Source: Athripsodes cinereus
Lineage: Eukaryota; Arthropoda; Insecta; Trichoptera; Leptoceridae
Reading direction: 5' to 3'
Length of the DNA: 64,000 nucleotides
Assembly (NCBI GenBank): GCA_947579605.1
Contig: OX388305.1
Coordinates: 22,395,542 to 22,459,541, forward strand
In this document: positions 12,845 through 24,273 of the stretch, piece after piece
How the letters are laid out: the number at the start of each line of letters is the position of its first letter
Position numbering within the stretch: the first letter of the stretch is position 1
Notes under the pieces: model-generated
The model's input: only the letters and a program-made list of their open reading frames with translations
What the model was told of the DNA's origin: nothing
Database searches by the model: none
Translations under genes and position numbers: made by a program

Positions 12845-12970
12845 GTATCACGGATTCTCCACGGCTAATGGATAACACATTCGGTCACAATGGTTAACAC
12901 GCGGCTAATGGTTAACACATTCGCCTTGTAAACAAGGGCTCGTGGGTTTGATTCAGCAGAATGTTTTTAT
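12845..12970 (+). mobile_element. tRNA-like SINE head, partly duplicated
   Basis: CGGCTAATGG.TAACACATTCG occurs twice (near 12861 and 12902); the second copy is followed by an anticodon-arm-like CCTTGTAAACAAGG and a B-box-like GTGGGTTTGATTC. The folds are imperfect, so this is a SINE or tRNA pseudogene rather than a functional tRNA. Confidence 0.45.
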
Positions 12971-15900
12971 TCGTTTTTCGGAATTGAATCGGTGTGAAGA
13001 TTTTATTTAGAAACGTTTGAATGCGATGTTTATTTTCAAATTGACAACTTTAGCACGTTGATGTTACACACTGAAACTGAACTCTACAATAATATTTGAA
13101 AAAAGTTAAGATTCCATTATTGAAACGGATTTGATGAGATGGTTTCACAAAACTATAATATTTTAGATAAAGAATTTATTCTATTTTTTCTAAAATTTTG
13201 CATTTCTTTATACGTGCCTTAATCTCAATATCTAATATATTGTATCAATCATAATCGAATATGAGTGAGTGTATATTGTATGTATTTAATATAACATTCC
13301 CTGGCTACGTACGCCACTTGTTGACGGAAGACGAGAGTGATGTTTATTGTTGATCCACTATGGAGATGTGGTGGATTGATGGAGTAGTACCAGACTCATC
13401 GTACGCTGAAAGATAGTTTGTAAACATTGAAGTTTTAATACCTGTTGCGTATGATTACTTAATTGCCTCATTAACGGATCGTAATAAAACTCAATACGAA
13501 CATGTTTCCTCTTGGGTCAGATTAGGGACAGGAATAAGATCATAAATTAATATTAGACGTGCCGAAAATGTACTCACTCACATATAATATATTTAATATC
13601 TTCCTCAAGATATTCTTATCTTGAAAAAGATATTAATATTAAATCAAATAATAATTGGTAGAAAACTGTTATTTGTGATAAATATTACAGATTGGTTCTC
13701 ATGAATAAAATCTTTAAATGCTGATTGACAAGCTTTATTAAGAAGTATCAAGCAACAATACTTTTTCAGCAAGATACTAAGTCAAATATGTATTTCCAGC
13801 AATATTCAAAATCTCTGTATCCATAATAACGCATTTTCAAAAACTAACATATCTGATTGAAAACGAATCTCTAGATACTTCAAACTAACTGAATGTACAA
13901 ACGAAAAATTATTGTGGTATGTTTTTCTTCTCTTCAAAAATTAGAGAATACAATAGACAAACAATGTCTGGACCTTCTAAATGCCAGTATTTATAAATCT
14001 TATGGATTTATCTGTGTAAATAAACTCGTTGCTGTTTCATTCCTTCAGCCTATCCTTCAAGAACGGATGTAGTGTGAGATAACTAATAGTAATACTGTAG
14101 ATAAATTCTATGTATAAATAAATAGTATTGATGTTATATCTATAATTGTATGAATGAACGCGAGCAATTAAAACATAAACCCGATTTGTTGATTGGTTGG
14201 TATTTGGTGAGCTCTACGTTCCATTCAACACAACACATGGACTACTTTGTTATTATTAATGACCATAAAACCGTCGCAATAAAATATTAATTAACGTTTG
14301 ATTAGTGTTTGTAATAAATTAACAGCTACGGATCAACATGCAAACTATCGATATCAACCAGGGCTTACACTACAACAGCATTACCTACACATTTACGTAG
14401 TATCAACATCAGGAAATTAATGCTCATCAAACAAGTAGCAGACCTACATGAATTTGTAATTCAAGTCTTAGTCTGGCTATGGTGATTTTCAAAAAGGAAA
14501 TGCTAACATTTAGTAGGCTCTCTTGTAAGTACTTTTACGTCTAATAAGTCACTTTTACGTCAGACATCAATCATTGTTACGAAAAATATATTTCATAATA
14601 CTTGCAACTACTATTACATTGAATTATCGACCTAACTGGATCATGTCTCAGCTATTATTTCATCCCGATAGCCTGGACGATACTCTTTCATAATAAAACG
14701 TTCTTATTGTAATGTGAAAAATGTCGTAAGAAAAGGTTGATGCAGAATCATTTTGAATGGAGGAGACGTATTTCCAACCAGGTTTTCGAAGTCAAAAGAT
14801 GAAAGAAAAAGATAAATACTGATGTTAATGTCATCTAAGAAGGAATCATAAGCAAAAATGTTTTTAGAACGCAACGTTTCAGTTCGATTCTACAATGAGT
14901 TATGAATTTCTTGAGATATGCCGGAAATGAAAATTTCGAAAACAGTGACCAACAAATTAATATCTGAGAAATCTTGATGGGTTATCTTATTTTAGCTTTA
15001 TTGATAACCCTACTGGAAAATGTTATATTCCGCTAGTTCATAATATTATAAATTGGAAATATACAAAGTGGAAGACAACCGTAGACACCAAGTCTATGTA
15101 TACTCGTATAAGTAGTATGAATAACAGATACTCATAATGTTTACAAATTAGTGTGGGCATCAACTCGTACCTTCTATGAATATAACCTTCAGGACATAAT
15201 ATTGTTACAGATCATGTTAATGTGAATTTGGTATATGGTGATAAAATAGTTTTAGACTTTTGTCATCACCAGGTGACCGATATTTTCTAATAAAATAGAC
15301 TTGATATAATATTACGATGACCAGCATTATTAGGTGATTAAGCAGTCTTTAAATCTTACATCACAGTGATTAAACGGTCTGCGTGTATTATGGGACCAAC
15401 ATAATGACTGGTGACCTCGACGGAATACGAATACAAAACCAGTTGGTACATAAGAGTTCTAAATTTTTTTTTAATATAATAATTGGTTTACCACCCGATC
15501 CGATTACTTATACTTTTAACTTTAACTTTTTTTAAAGATGTGTCTGTGTTTTGTTATACATAGGTCCGAATACAACCTTAGACATCTTTCACAGAAAGAT
15601 AAAAGCTTGTGTCGTGGAAGGAAGAATTATACAGTTAGTTCACTGTGTCCGTGATGAAATGAGTTAAACTTTTGTTTTTAAATTTTTCGTGCATTAAAGA
15701 GAGACCCACCTCCACCCAGATATCTCAGGAGTCATAAACTCTTATTTATCAGCACATTCAAACCATAGTTATCTTTACTGATAGGCCATTGGGCAGGCTT
15801 GAACACCCGACTGGCCAAAACCACCATCGTTTTATAATTATTCTCCCTTCAATGTCCTTCTATTTGTTTTTCTTCTTCGTGGAGTTAGTTGCCTGTTTTC

Positions 15901-17789
15901 CGCGGAATTAATGACGAAGAATAAATTGGTCTCCCCAAAATTAAACGTAATTTTGAGAATGTCCTGTAAAAAGTAGTTGTTCGAAAAAGTAAAAAGGCAT
16001 TTTACATCTTAATGTTCCAAGATAATCCACATTTGCAAGATATGACATAATGACATGGTGGTAATATTTTTTAAGTATCCCACTTTTGGGAGATACTGAA
16101 GATAAAAAGATAGAAAAAAATATATCATTTACTTAATAAAATTCTGTTAGTTAAGCTTCAACTAGTGATTCTAAGTAAAATTAATTATTTACAAAATAGA
16201 ATGATATGTCTGAATAAATAGGATACGCAACTGTAAAATGTTATTAAAATGTTTGCATTACGCAAAAATGGTTATGGTTATACAATTCTTATCAAAATGA
16301 AATGTTTAATTTCTTAATTATATATTTATTAGCATAGTTTGTTGTTTATTTAATTCACTATACCTTAAAAATTAATAACATAATTAATATGTATTATTAT
16401 AAAGAACATTATAACTTTACGACTATCATAGTAGGTACATATTTATTATATCCACTGTTTTTTTATATCAACGGATGAATCAAATGATTTGTGATGATAT
16501 TTTTTTTAAATGATAAGAAGCTATAGAAAATATTATTATTCTAAATATTCAAATTAGCGGAAGTAAAGCAGACTAATAAATAGATAAAAGTTTGATATTA
16601 GATATTAAATTAACATTATTTTATTATTATTAAAACGAACCAGTACAAGTTCACCCAGTTAGAGAAGTTGAAATAGCTTATTTTTTAAATCTTTATATTT
16701 GAAACTTGTATTCACATAATAATATTTTTTGTTTATTTATTCTATTCTTCACTGTACATTAGTTACAATATTTCAAATCAATACAAAGCATTAAAAAAAT
16801 ATCAGTTATACCTACAATTAAAAGTACAGATGTCGAGTTTATCTCTAGAATGCGATGCCTTCCAACAGCCCGTATTATAAGACATTTAAAATCTTCTAAT
16901 CACAAGACGTTTCACATCTTCAATTAATCGATAACGTATGCCACTCATTTGGATGCCAGTTATTTTAATAACGCAATGACAACAAAATGCATGCTCGTTT
17001 CATATACAGAATATTAATCTTTGATATTGTAGGCATAGGTATATTTCAAATTTTCACCAACTACCAACGCTATCTATACTGATTATGAAATGTGGTTAAA
17101 AAAACTAAATAAAAGCATCCTAAAAGTAAGCAACATATACGAAAGAAAATATTTCATAATAACGTATGAAGTAATGTTTTCCAACCAACCCGATGTTTTA
17201 ATTTGGCGAGAAAATCATGTTTTGATTAAGACAAGAAACAATTTTCCAAAAAGACTAAATCTGAAGCTATAGCGTAATTTTTCAGACATTCTTTGAGAGT
17301 ATTCAATTTATTAACAAATAAATAATCAAACCAATGATGAGTGATAATGATCAGTATTTTAATGAAATTCATAGCATTACGAGTAAAGTCCATTCATATC
17401 ATGCCACAGGTATCGCATATAAATTTTAAAAATTGCACAAGTTACAAGATTCAAGATCTCATATAATACTTACACTGGGTTTATTATGTAAACGTTAATA
17501 AAGAACAATGTAGATTGATATTGTACTACAGTCGTGTGAAATATTTATTATTTATTACTCTTATAAATTTTAATCGCCACTTAAGTGTTTGTACTCGTTA
17601 TTAATTAAATTAAAGAACGTTATAATTTTCTTTAATTACTTGTATAGGTAGATGATTATTATTTTAGACGAAGATGATCGTAATATAATATTTTTTGATT
17701 ATTCTAAATTTAAAGTTTTTATATATTTTTGGTTAACAAATATACAATACAAATTATTGTTATGTTATTGAAAAACTTACTATGCATGC
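12971..17789. other. AT-rich intron, one SINE relic, otherwise featureless
   Basis: Apart from the SINE relic at 15527-15640 I see no gene or clear repeat. A somewhat GC-richer patch at 13300-13410 (CTGGCTACGTACGCC...) could be a regulatory block but has no diagnostic motifs. The frame at 17090-17272 has no codon bias. Confidence 0.4.
15527..15640 (-). mobile_element. tRNA-SINE (family C) 3' body
   Basis: The minus strand matches the body of the SINE at 30981-31175: a CACGACACAAGCTTTTA-like block, a GGTTGTATT..G stretch, then an A-rich end. The tRNA head is missing. Confidence 0.55.
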
Positions 17790-17965
17790 AAGCTATCCTC
17801 TCTGCGTCCACAAAACAAGAACTTATTTAAGATGAGTTGCATACCTCATGACGGAATTAAAGATGTAAATTGTCTTTTTTTCTAACACCTGGCCTTTTAC
17901 AGAGCACTCGAAAAATTAGAGGAAAGAGTGCGAACTAATTATTTGCCGGTTAAGCTATGGCTTTA
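17790..17965 (-). mobile_element. SINE-A copy, 5' and middle part
   Basis: Shares GCAAGCTATCCTCTC, TTTTACAGAGCACTCGAAAA and the GAGTGCGA...TTTGCCGG blocks with the complete copies. The 3' tail is absent. Confidence 0.55.
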
Positions 17966-18291
17966 TTAATATCGTTATTCCCGTACCTTTATACTCATCG
18001 CATTGAAATCATGATTTGTCTATTTAGAATTCAAACCAAACTCAATCAATTCTGGAATAACATATTAGCACGTTGATGAAATGAGCAGAAAGAAAGAAAT
18101 ATATATCTACTATGATTAATGAAACTGTAGAAAAACTAATTAATACATAGATAGGTTGGTAATTTTAGAATTAGTAGATAATATACTCGTACATCCATAT
18201 TCTCATTACCAATATACAGACTGTCAACCTTTATTCCATATCGCTAATAGTGTTATAAAATATTAGCAATGCTGATAACAATAATGCAGTT

Positions 18292-18480
18292 GATAATAGA
18301 AGACAAGGACGTCGTGGAGGAGGAAGGATGAAGATGTCGTGGCTGCGGAATATACGGCAATAGACCGGAATAACACGGATGGAAGAAGTCCGCACAGCGC
18401 GAGACATGGAGGCATTCAGTCGGGGGGACCTGATTCGGCACTGATAGAAGAAGAAGAAGATGCTTTAAAATATCGATTAC
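18292..18480 (+). pseudogene. Non-LTR retrotransposon ORF C-terminal relic
   Basis: In one frame it reads MKMSWLRNIRQ, a stop, TGITRMEEVRTARDMEAF, which is the usual end of LINE polyproteins (WLRNIR.WTGI....L...A.D...F). It has an in-frame stop within and a GAAGAAGAAGAAG tail. Broken; a relic of a retrotransposon, not a host gene. Confidence 0.65.
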
Positions 18481-18484
18481 AATT

Positions 18485-19935
18485 ACAATCTACAAATCAA
18501 TTGAGTGGAATACTCATTAATATAACTTTCATAGTGTACTGAATAGTGTACTAATAAAAATTATAATCGTATTAATACAATAATAAAGTGAATACCCAAA
18601 CGTCCAAACATGTTCTTATCTGGTACAATACAATACGGGTGAAGATGTGCAATGTTGTATAAACAGTAGTGCTTGCTTGATGTGACCAAATGATAATACT
18701 CTCAGTGGCGACGTTAAATAGCCATCCATGTATCCCGGTGGACGATTCAATGCAAATGTCCATTAAGGGGAGCGCATAAGTGAATAAGAGCCTATACGGA
18801 TGGAAAAATGATGACGTTTAACAATAAATAAATCGACGATCAAGTGCTGCCCGCTCAGAAGACATGCAAACAAGTGAGACGTACCACTACTCTGGGCATC
18901 CCACATATTATATGTATAATGTACTCGTACATACATATAACTATAATATTGTTATTTGCACAGAATTGTTTTACTCACTTACGACATTTCCCTCGATCTT
19001 TATGCGCTCCTAATATAATTTAAAGGCATTAAATTGCCCATGAAGTCAATTTGACATTTCAGGGTTCATTGTGACATATTCAGCATTTAAAATGATAAGA
19101 ATTGCATTTATTCTTGTTTTATTATCTCTTCTAAAATTACTGGGAGAAACCTAGAACGTCTTTCGTGCAATTCGTGCATTCGTCCAAAAAAGATTTTTCC
19201 TGATAACCATGATGGGCAAATAATGTAAATATTGTTTTTTTTTATTTGATTGAGATTTTTTGCTAGATTAATTATAAGTACTTGTTACTCAAATATTTAA
19301 TTGGGATACCTATATGGATATAAACTTCCGAATATAAACTCTGACATAGTTTCCTAAAATCTACAGCGTAGTAATTCAACACAACCCTAGCTGACGTATT
19401 TTTACAGGCTTTTGAAAGAGTAAAATACTCTATCGCATTGAAGGTTCTGTCATAAAGTAAAGTTGATTCAGGTTATAAAATAATATTCCACAAAACAATC
19501 GCAACCACAGTGAATGCCACAAAACAATGTCGGATTCAATTAGTAATTCGATTCAACATCAATAGCACAATTCAAGAGCTGTTCTTTATTACTGAGGCGG
19601 TGCGCTGAATGCAAAAAGAAGGATTTATGGATCTCATACAGATTCATTTACATGAGCTTGCAATAGTCAAGCAATTGTTCCCGAATGCACCAAACTATTT
19701 ACTTATCACGCACATTATACTCGTAATATGTAGAAATATTGTCATAAATTTAATTGTCATGTAAAAGAAAATAAAATTGTCAGTGAAAATAAAATTCAAA
19801 TTATCGTTCTACATTCTTTTGATTCTACATTCTACGTTCTACATCGATTTGATTACTTTATATAGCTATAGATATATTTTTATACTTCTTTTGTACAATA
19901 GTTAATTTAGTATTACTATGAGTTTAATTTTTTTT
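18485..19935. other. No recognisable feature
   Basis: AT-rich intronic sequence. A short CTACATTCT/CTACGTTCT word repeats near 19805-19845. No gene seen. Confidence 0.4.
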
Positions 19936-19939
19936 AAAC

Positions 19940-20040
19940 TAAACACTGTTTAATTTTCACGTACGATTATTTAGTCAATTTATAATGACTAAATGCTAAT
20001 TGCCGATCGCTTTCACCTTGTGGCATCTTCAGGGCAAGAG
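19940..20040 (-). mobile_element. Hammerhead-like element without clear target repeats
   Basis: Carries the shared leader (ACACTGTTTAATTTTCACG near 19945-19963) and on the minus strand CTGAAGA (20032-20026), a short GCC/GGT stem and GAAA (20014-20011), followed by GCGATCG. I found no flanking direct repeat. Probably an older member of the same family as 37204-37332. Confidence 0.5.
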
Positions 20041-20044
20041 TTAC

Positions 20045-21298
20045 TTAAAACTAGTATAACTTATTGAAGAAACAAACAGATTTTTTTTAATTTTATCTTT
20101 CACAAAATAATAGATCAAAAATATTAGCAAAAGAATTGTTATGTATTTCAAAAGATATATGATTAAATTATTATTCCTCAGAACAGAATGTATCTCCCAC
20201 TCTAGTATGACTTGTACTTTTCTAATTGTCTCGTACTGTAAAAGATAGGTATTTGTAAAAATACGTACATTATAACTATGAGAAATTGAAATGTGGGTAA
20301 GTTAGAAGATTTATAAGTTTTTAATTATGTATTGTGCAATAAAGTATATTACAGTATAACTTTAAATTTAGCAGTTAGGCACGACACTATTCCTGAATCT
20401 ATTATTTTAATGACACAGAGAGAACCACTTGCAAGATTTATATACGCAGATAATCCGGTAAATATCACACTTATAGAAAACGCTATAACGTATGTTTAGG
20501 TATATTATTCAAAAATAAATATCAAATGGTTCTATTTCAAACCTTTATGTGTGTAAATATATTAATTTCGGAAAATATAATAATTATAAAATTGCAAAAT
20601 ACATAAATATTTATGTGGTCAGTTTTTGAAAATAACATGGCATTCAAGCATGAGGGACACGAACATATTATCACATGAAGAATGATCACGGCTGGTCAGT
20701 CAGTAACGCGCCTCGGGCTGTTTGCCCATTGGATTTATTACCTGAGTCGCCTGACGAACTGTCAACGAACAATTGTCTTTCCAACTGACAGATGCATATC
20801 GTATCAATCCTTTAACACTGTCATCCCCAACACACTACACTGATAAAAAAATAAAGTTATATTTATTTATTTTATTTCAAAAGATGAATCTGGATTTGGA
20901 GAAAACACAAATTCATCCCAGACACCCTCACAATATGCATATTTCTTGGGTCGTAAAGGTGATCTACCATCGTGTTACCAACCACATTTTATATTGTTAT
21001 ATCATTATATTATTGTCTACTATGAGAGAAAACTCAATGGAACAAAACATTATGTTCCTAAATCACCAAATCATGCATATCTCACTAAAAAAAATCATAA
21101 GCATGGATAGTACTAATATATTACTTACTTATATTTCGAATTCAGTCTCCTATACACTTCAATAAGTGGTGATAGTATAGGTAGGTATATAGATGGATGC
21201 ATTAACACGTTGGACTTTCGAAGTTTAATTTAAGGACATTATTAAAGCGACAATATATTTTTTACAGCATATCAATAATAATTTAATGAATAATAATA
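20045..21298. other. Mostly featureless intron with one GC-richer block
   Basis: The stretch 20640-20790 is richer in G and C (TCAGTCAGTAACGCGCCTCG) than its surroundings and free of recognisable repeat, so it is a possible regulatory block. The open frame over it (20773-21165) has no codon bias or homology that I recognise. Confidence 0.3.
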
Positions 21299-21575
21299 AT
21301 GAACGAAGTAAGAATGACAAAGAGGATATACTTGTCTGAAAGAAAGGGTGTGAGGAAGCATGGGCGTCCGAGAACCACGTGGCTTGATCACGTGGATCAA
21401 ATTCTCAAGGACGGCCGCATGTTGAGTAAGAGGAACCGACGTGTGTGTATGAGAAACTGTATGAATGTGGAGGAAGCGAAGGAAGTGTGTAAAGATAGAT
21501 CTGTTTGGCGTTCCTTTCTCTCTGCCTACCCCACCTGGGATACGGCGTGAGGGTATAGTATAGTATAATAATAAT
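21299..21575 (+). pseudogene. LINE-B 3' end: ORF C-terminus plus tail
   Basis: An 83-codon frame ends with GRPRTTWLDHVDQI, then a basic region (RNRRVCMRNCMN) and CKDRSVWRSFLSAYP, the typical C-terminus of non-LTR retrotransposon reverse transcriptase proteins (GRP..TWLD, later DR..WR). It is followed by GGTATAGTATAGTATAATAATAAT, a simple 3' tail. The insertion is 5'-truncated. The last part of the ORF and the tail resemble the end of SINE-A, suggesting SINE-A borrows this LINE's machinery. Related pieces are at 34468-34684 and 56262-56376. Confidence 0.75.
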
Positions 21576-22473
21576 TTTCAATATCTACTCATCAAATAGA
21601 TATCTACCCCACCTTCCCTGAATGTTTTATTTTTTTATAGCAAACAGAAAAATATAAATCTGCCTTGATTCTTCTTCCAAATATTCCTGCCCATTGCTGT
21701 TCCCAGAGTTCTGTCCATCTATAAATCTTTACTTTAAATCATTCTACAAAGTCAATGTTTAAAATGTAACCTAGAAGCTTATAGTGAATGTGTCTACTAC
21801 ATACCTACCTATAAGTGAGGTACGTGATTGAATAAATAATAAAGAATGTCACTGTGCGTATTATAATAACGTATTATGTGCGTTTGTGTGTAATTTCGCA
21901 ACGTTCTAGTGCCTACCTAGGTAGTATTGAAATTAATTGTACTACTATTTCTTGCTTGAAGGGATCAGATGAATAAATGCATTCAAGTCCCTTATCGCAA
22001 ATCAAATATATTCCTTACAGAAACGAGAGAATTCCACGCATACTCCGATCGACCGATATACATTTTATTTTCATACCTTTTTTGTCATTTTTATACACAA
22101 GAGAAAAATAATATACGTATTACTATCTCATATAAATAAAAATATAAGAAACTGGAGAAAACAATGTACTGGGAAATTGTTTTATTTTTTCTTTTGATAT
22201 ACGCTTATTGGATTGAATGTCTGTATCGTGTGTTATTGGTTTTTTATTTAATGAATTAGGGGTGATAGTGGATCTCCAAAAGGTATATATCCATCAAATA
22301 TTTCATTTTCCTGTCAAAATAATGAAATAGTCTATTTGTAAGAGATAATTCTTGTTTATTTTTCCATTAAATTCTGTTGAAATATTTTTTCTCTAAGCAA
22401 CTAATGATCATTCAATTGGAAGCAACATTTTAAGGTAAATAAATGTTTAAATAACATAAAGCACGTATGCAGC
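21576..22473. other. No recognisable feature
   Basis: AT-rich intronic DNA; no gene or clear repeat seen. Confidence 0.4.
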
Positions 22474-22575
22474 TACTACTGCTACTATACCATCCCGGCA
22501 TACAACATATAAGAAAGGTAGCCACGTAATAAAAATCCAAGCGCTCCTCTCCATGCCAATACGTTAAATGTCCGT
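22474..22575 (-). mobile_element. SINE-A copy, 3' part
   Basis: The minus strand ends in GCCGGGATGGTATAGTAG followed by CAGTAGTAGC; AGCGCTCCTCTCCATGCC matches the inner block of the complete copies. Confidence 0.55.
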
Positions 22576-22780
22576 CACCCATTCATAACAAAATATTTTA
22601 CAGACAAGATTTTTAATTTAATTTTCACTTATTTTCTTATTCTCAAATAATATCGTAATATAAAAACTTAACCCCTTAGTTAAATATCTATAAAGATTGT
22701 GATCAAGTTTCAACTAAATATTAATGCATTGCGAGAATCCTATCATAAAAAAACAATAACTTGAAAAATTATTATTGGCA

Positions 22781-24273
22781 ACATACCATACCATACTATG
22801 CCATTCTATACCATACCGTACCATGCCGTACCATACCGTTACATACCGTATCATGCCGTACCATATCATCTCATACCGTACCATGCCGTACCATACCATC
22901 CCATATCGTCCCGTACCATGCCGTGCCATGCCGTACCATGCCGTACCATACCGTACCATACCGTACCATACCGTACCATACCGTACCATACCGTACCATA
23001 CCGTACCATACCGTACCATACCGTACCATACCGTACCATACCGTACCATACCGTACCATACCGTACCATACCGTACCATACCGTACCATACCGTACCATA
23101 CCGTACCATACCGTACCATACCGTACCATACCGTACCATACCGTACCATACCGTACCATACCGTACCATACCGTACCATACCGTACCATACCGTACCATA
23201 CCGTACCATACCGTACCATACCGTACCATACCGTACCATACCGTACCATACCGTACCATACCTTACCATACCGTACCATACCGTACCATACCGTACCATA
23301 CCGTACCATACCGTACCATACCGTAGCATACCTTACCATACCGTACCATGCCGTACCATGCCGTACCATGCCGTACCATACCGTACCATACCGTACCATA
23401 CCGTACCATACCGTACCATACCGTACCATACCGTACCATACCGTACCATACCGTACCATACCGTACCATACCGTACCATACCGTACCATACCGTACCATA
23501 CCGTACCATACCGTACCATACCGTACCATACCGTACCATACCGTACCATACCGTACCATACCGTACCATACCGTACCATACCGTACCATACCGTACCATA
23601 CCGTACCATACCGTACCATACCGTACCATACCGTACCATACCGTACCATACCGTACCATACCGTACCATACCGTACCATACCGTACCATACCGTACCATA
23701 CCGTACCATACCGTACCATACCGTACCATACCGTACCATACCGTACCATACCGTACCATACCGTACCATACCGTACCATACCGTACCATACCGTACCATA
23801 CCGTACCATACCGTACCATACCGTACCATACCGTACCATACCGTACCATACCGTACCATACCGTACCATACCGTACCATACCGTACCATACCGTACCATA
23901 CCGTACCATACCGTACCATACCGTACCATACCGTACCATACCGTACCATACCGTACCATACCGTACCATACCGTACCATACCGTACCATACCGTACCATA
24001 CCGTACCATACCGTACCATACCGTACCATACCGTACCATACCGTACCATACCGTACCATACCGTACCATACCGTACCATACCGTACCATACCGTACCATA
24101 CCGTACCATACCGTACCATACCGTACCATACCGTACCATACCGTACCATACCGTACCATACCGTACCATACCGTATCATACCGTACCATACCGTGCCATA
24201 CCGTACTAAACCATCCCGTTTCGTACCATACCTTACCATACCGTAACATAGTGTACCATACCACACCACACCA
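22781..24273. repeat. 10-bp minisatellite (CCGTACCATA)n, about 149 units
   Basis: Almost perfect head-to-tail units of CCGTACCATA, with degenerate flanks (22781-22940 and 24174-24273) and an interrupted patch at 23258-23375 (CCTTACCATA and CCGTACCATG units, one GTAGCATA). Because 10 is not a multiple of 3 and no frame meets a stop, long open frames appear in all six frames; none is a gene. TA steps fall every 5 bp, in phase with the DNA helix. Located in the large Wnt6 intron. Confidence 0.97.

Noticed and set aside
12861..12960. Functional tRNA-Thr-like gene
   Set aside because: Anticodon and acceptor arms do not fold properly and part of the head is duplicated; it fits a SINE or pseudogene.
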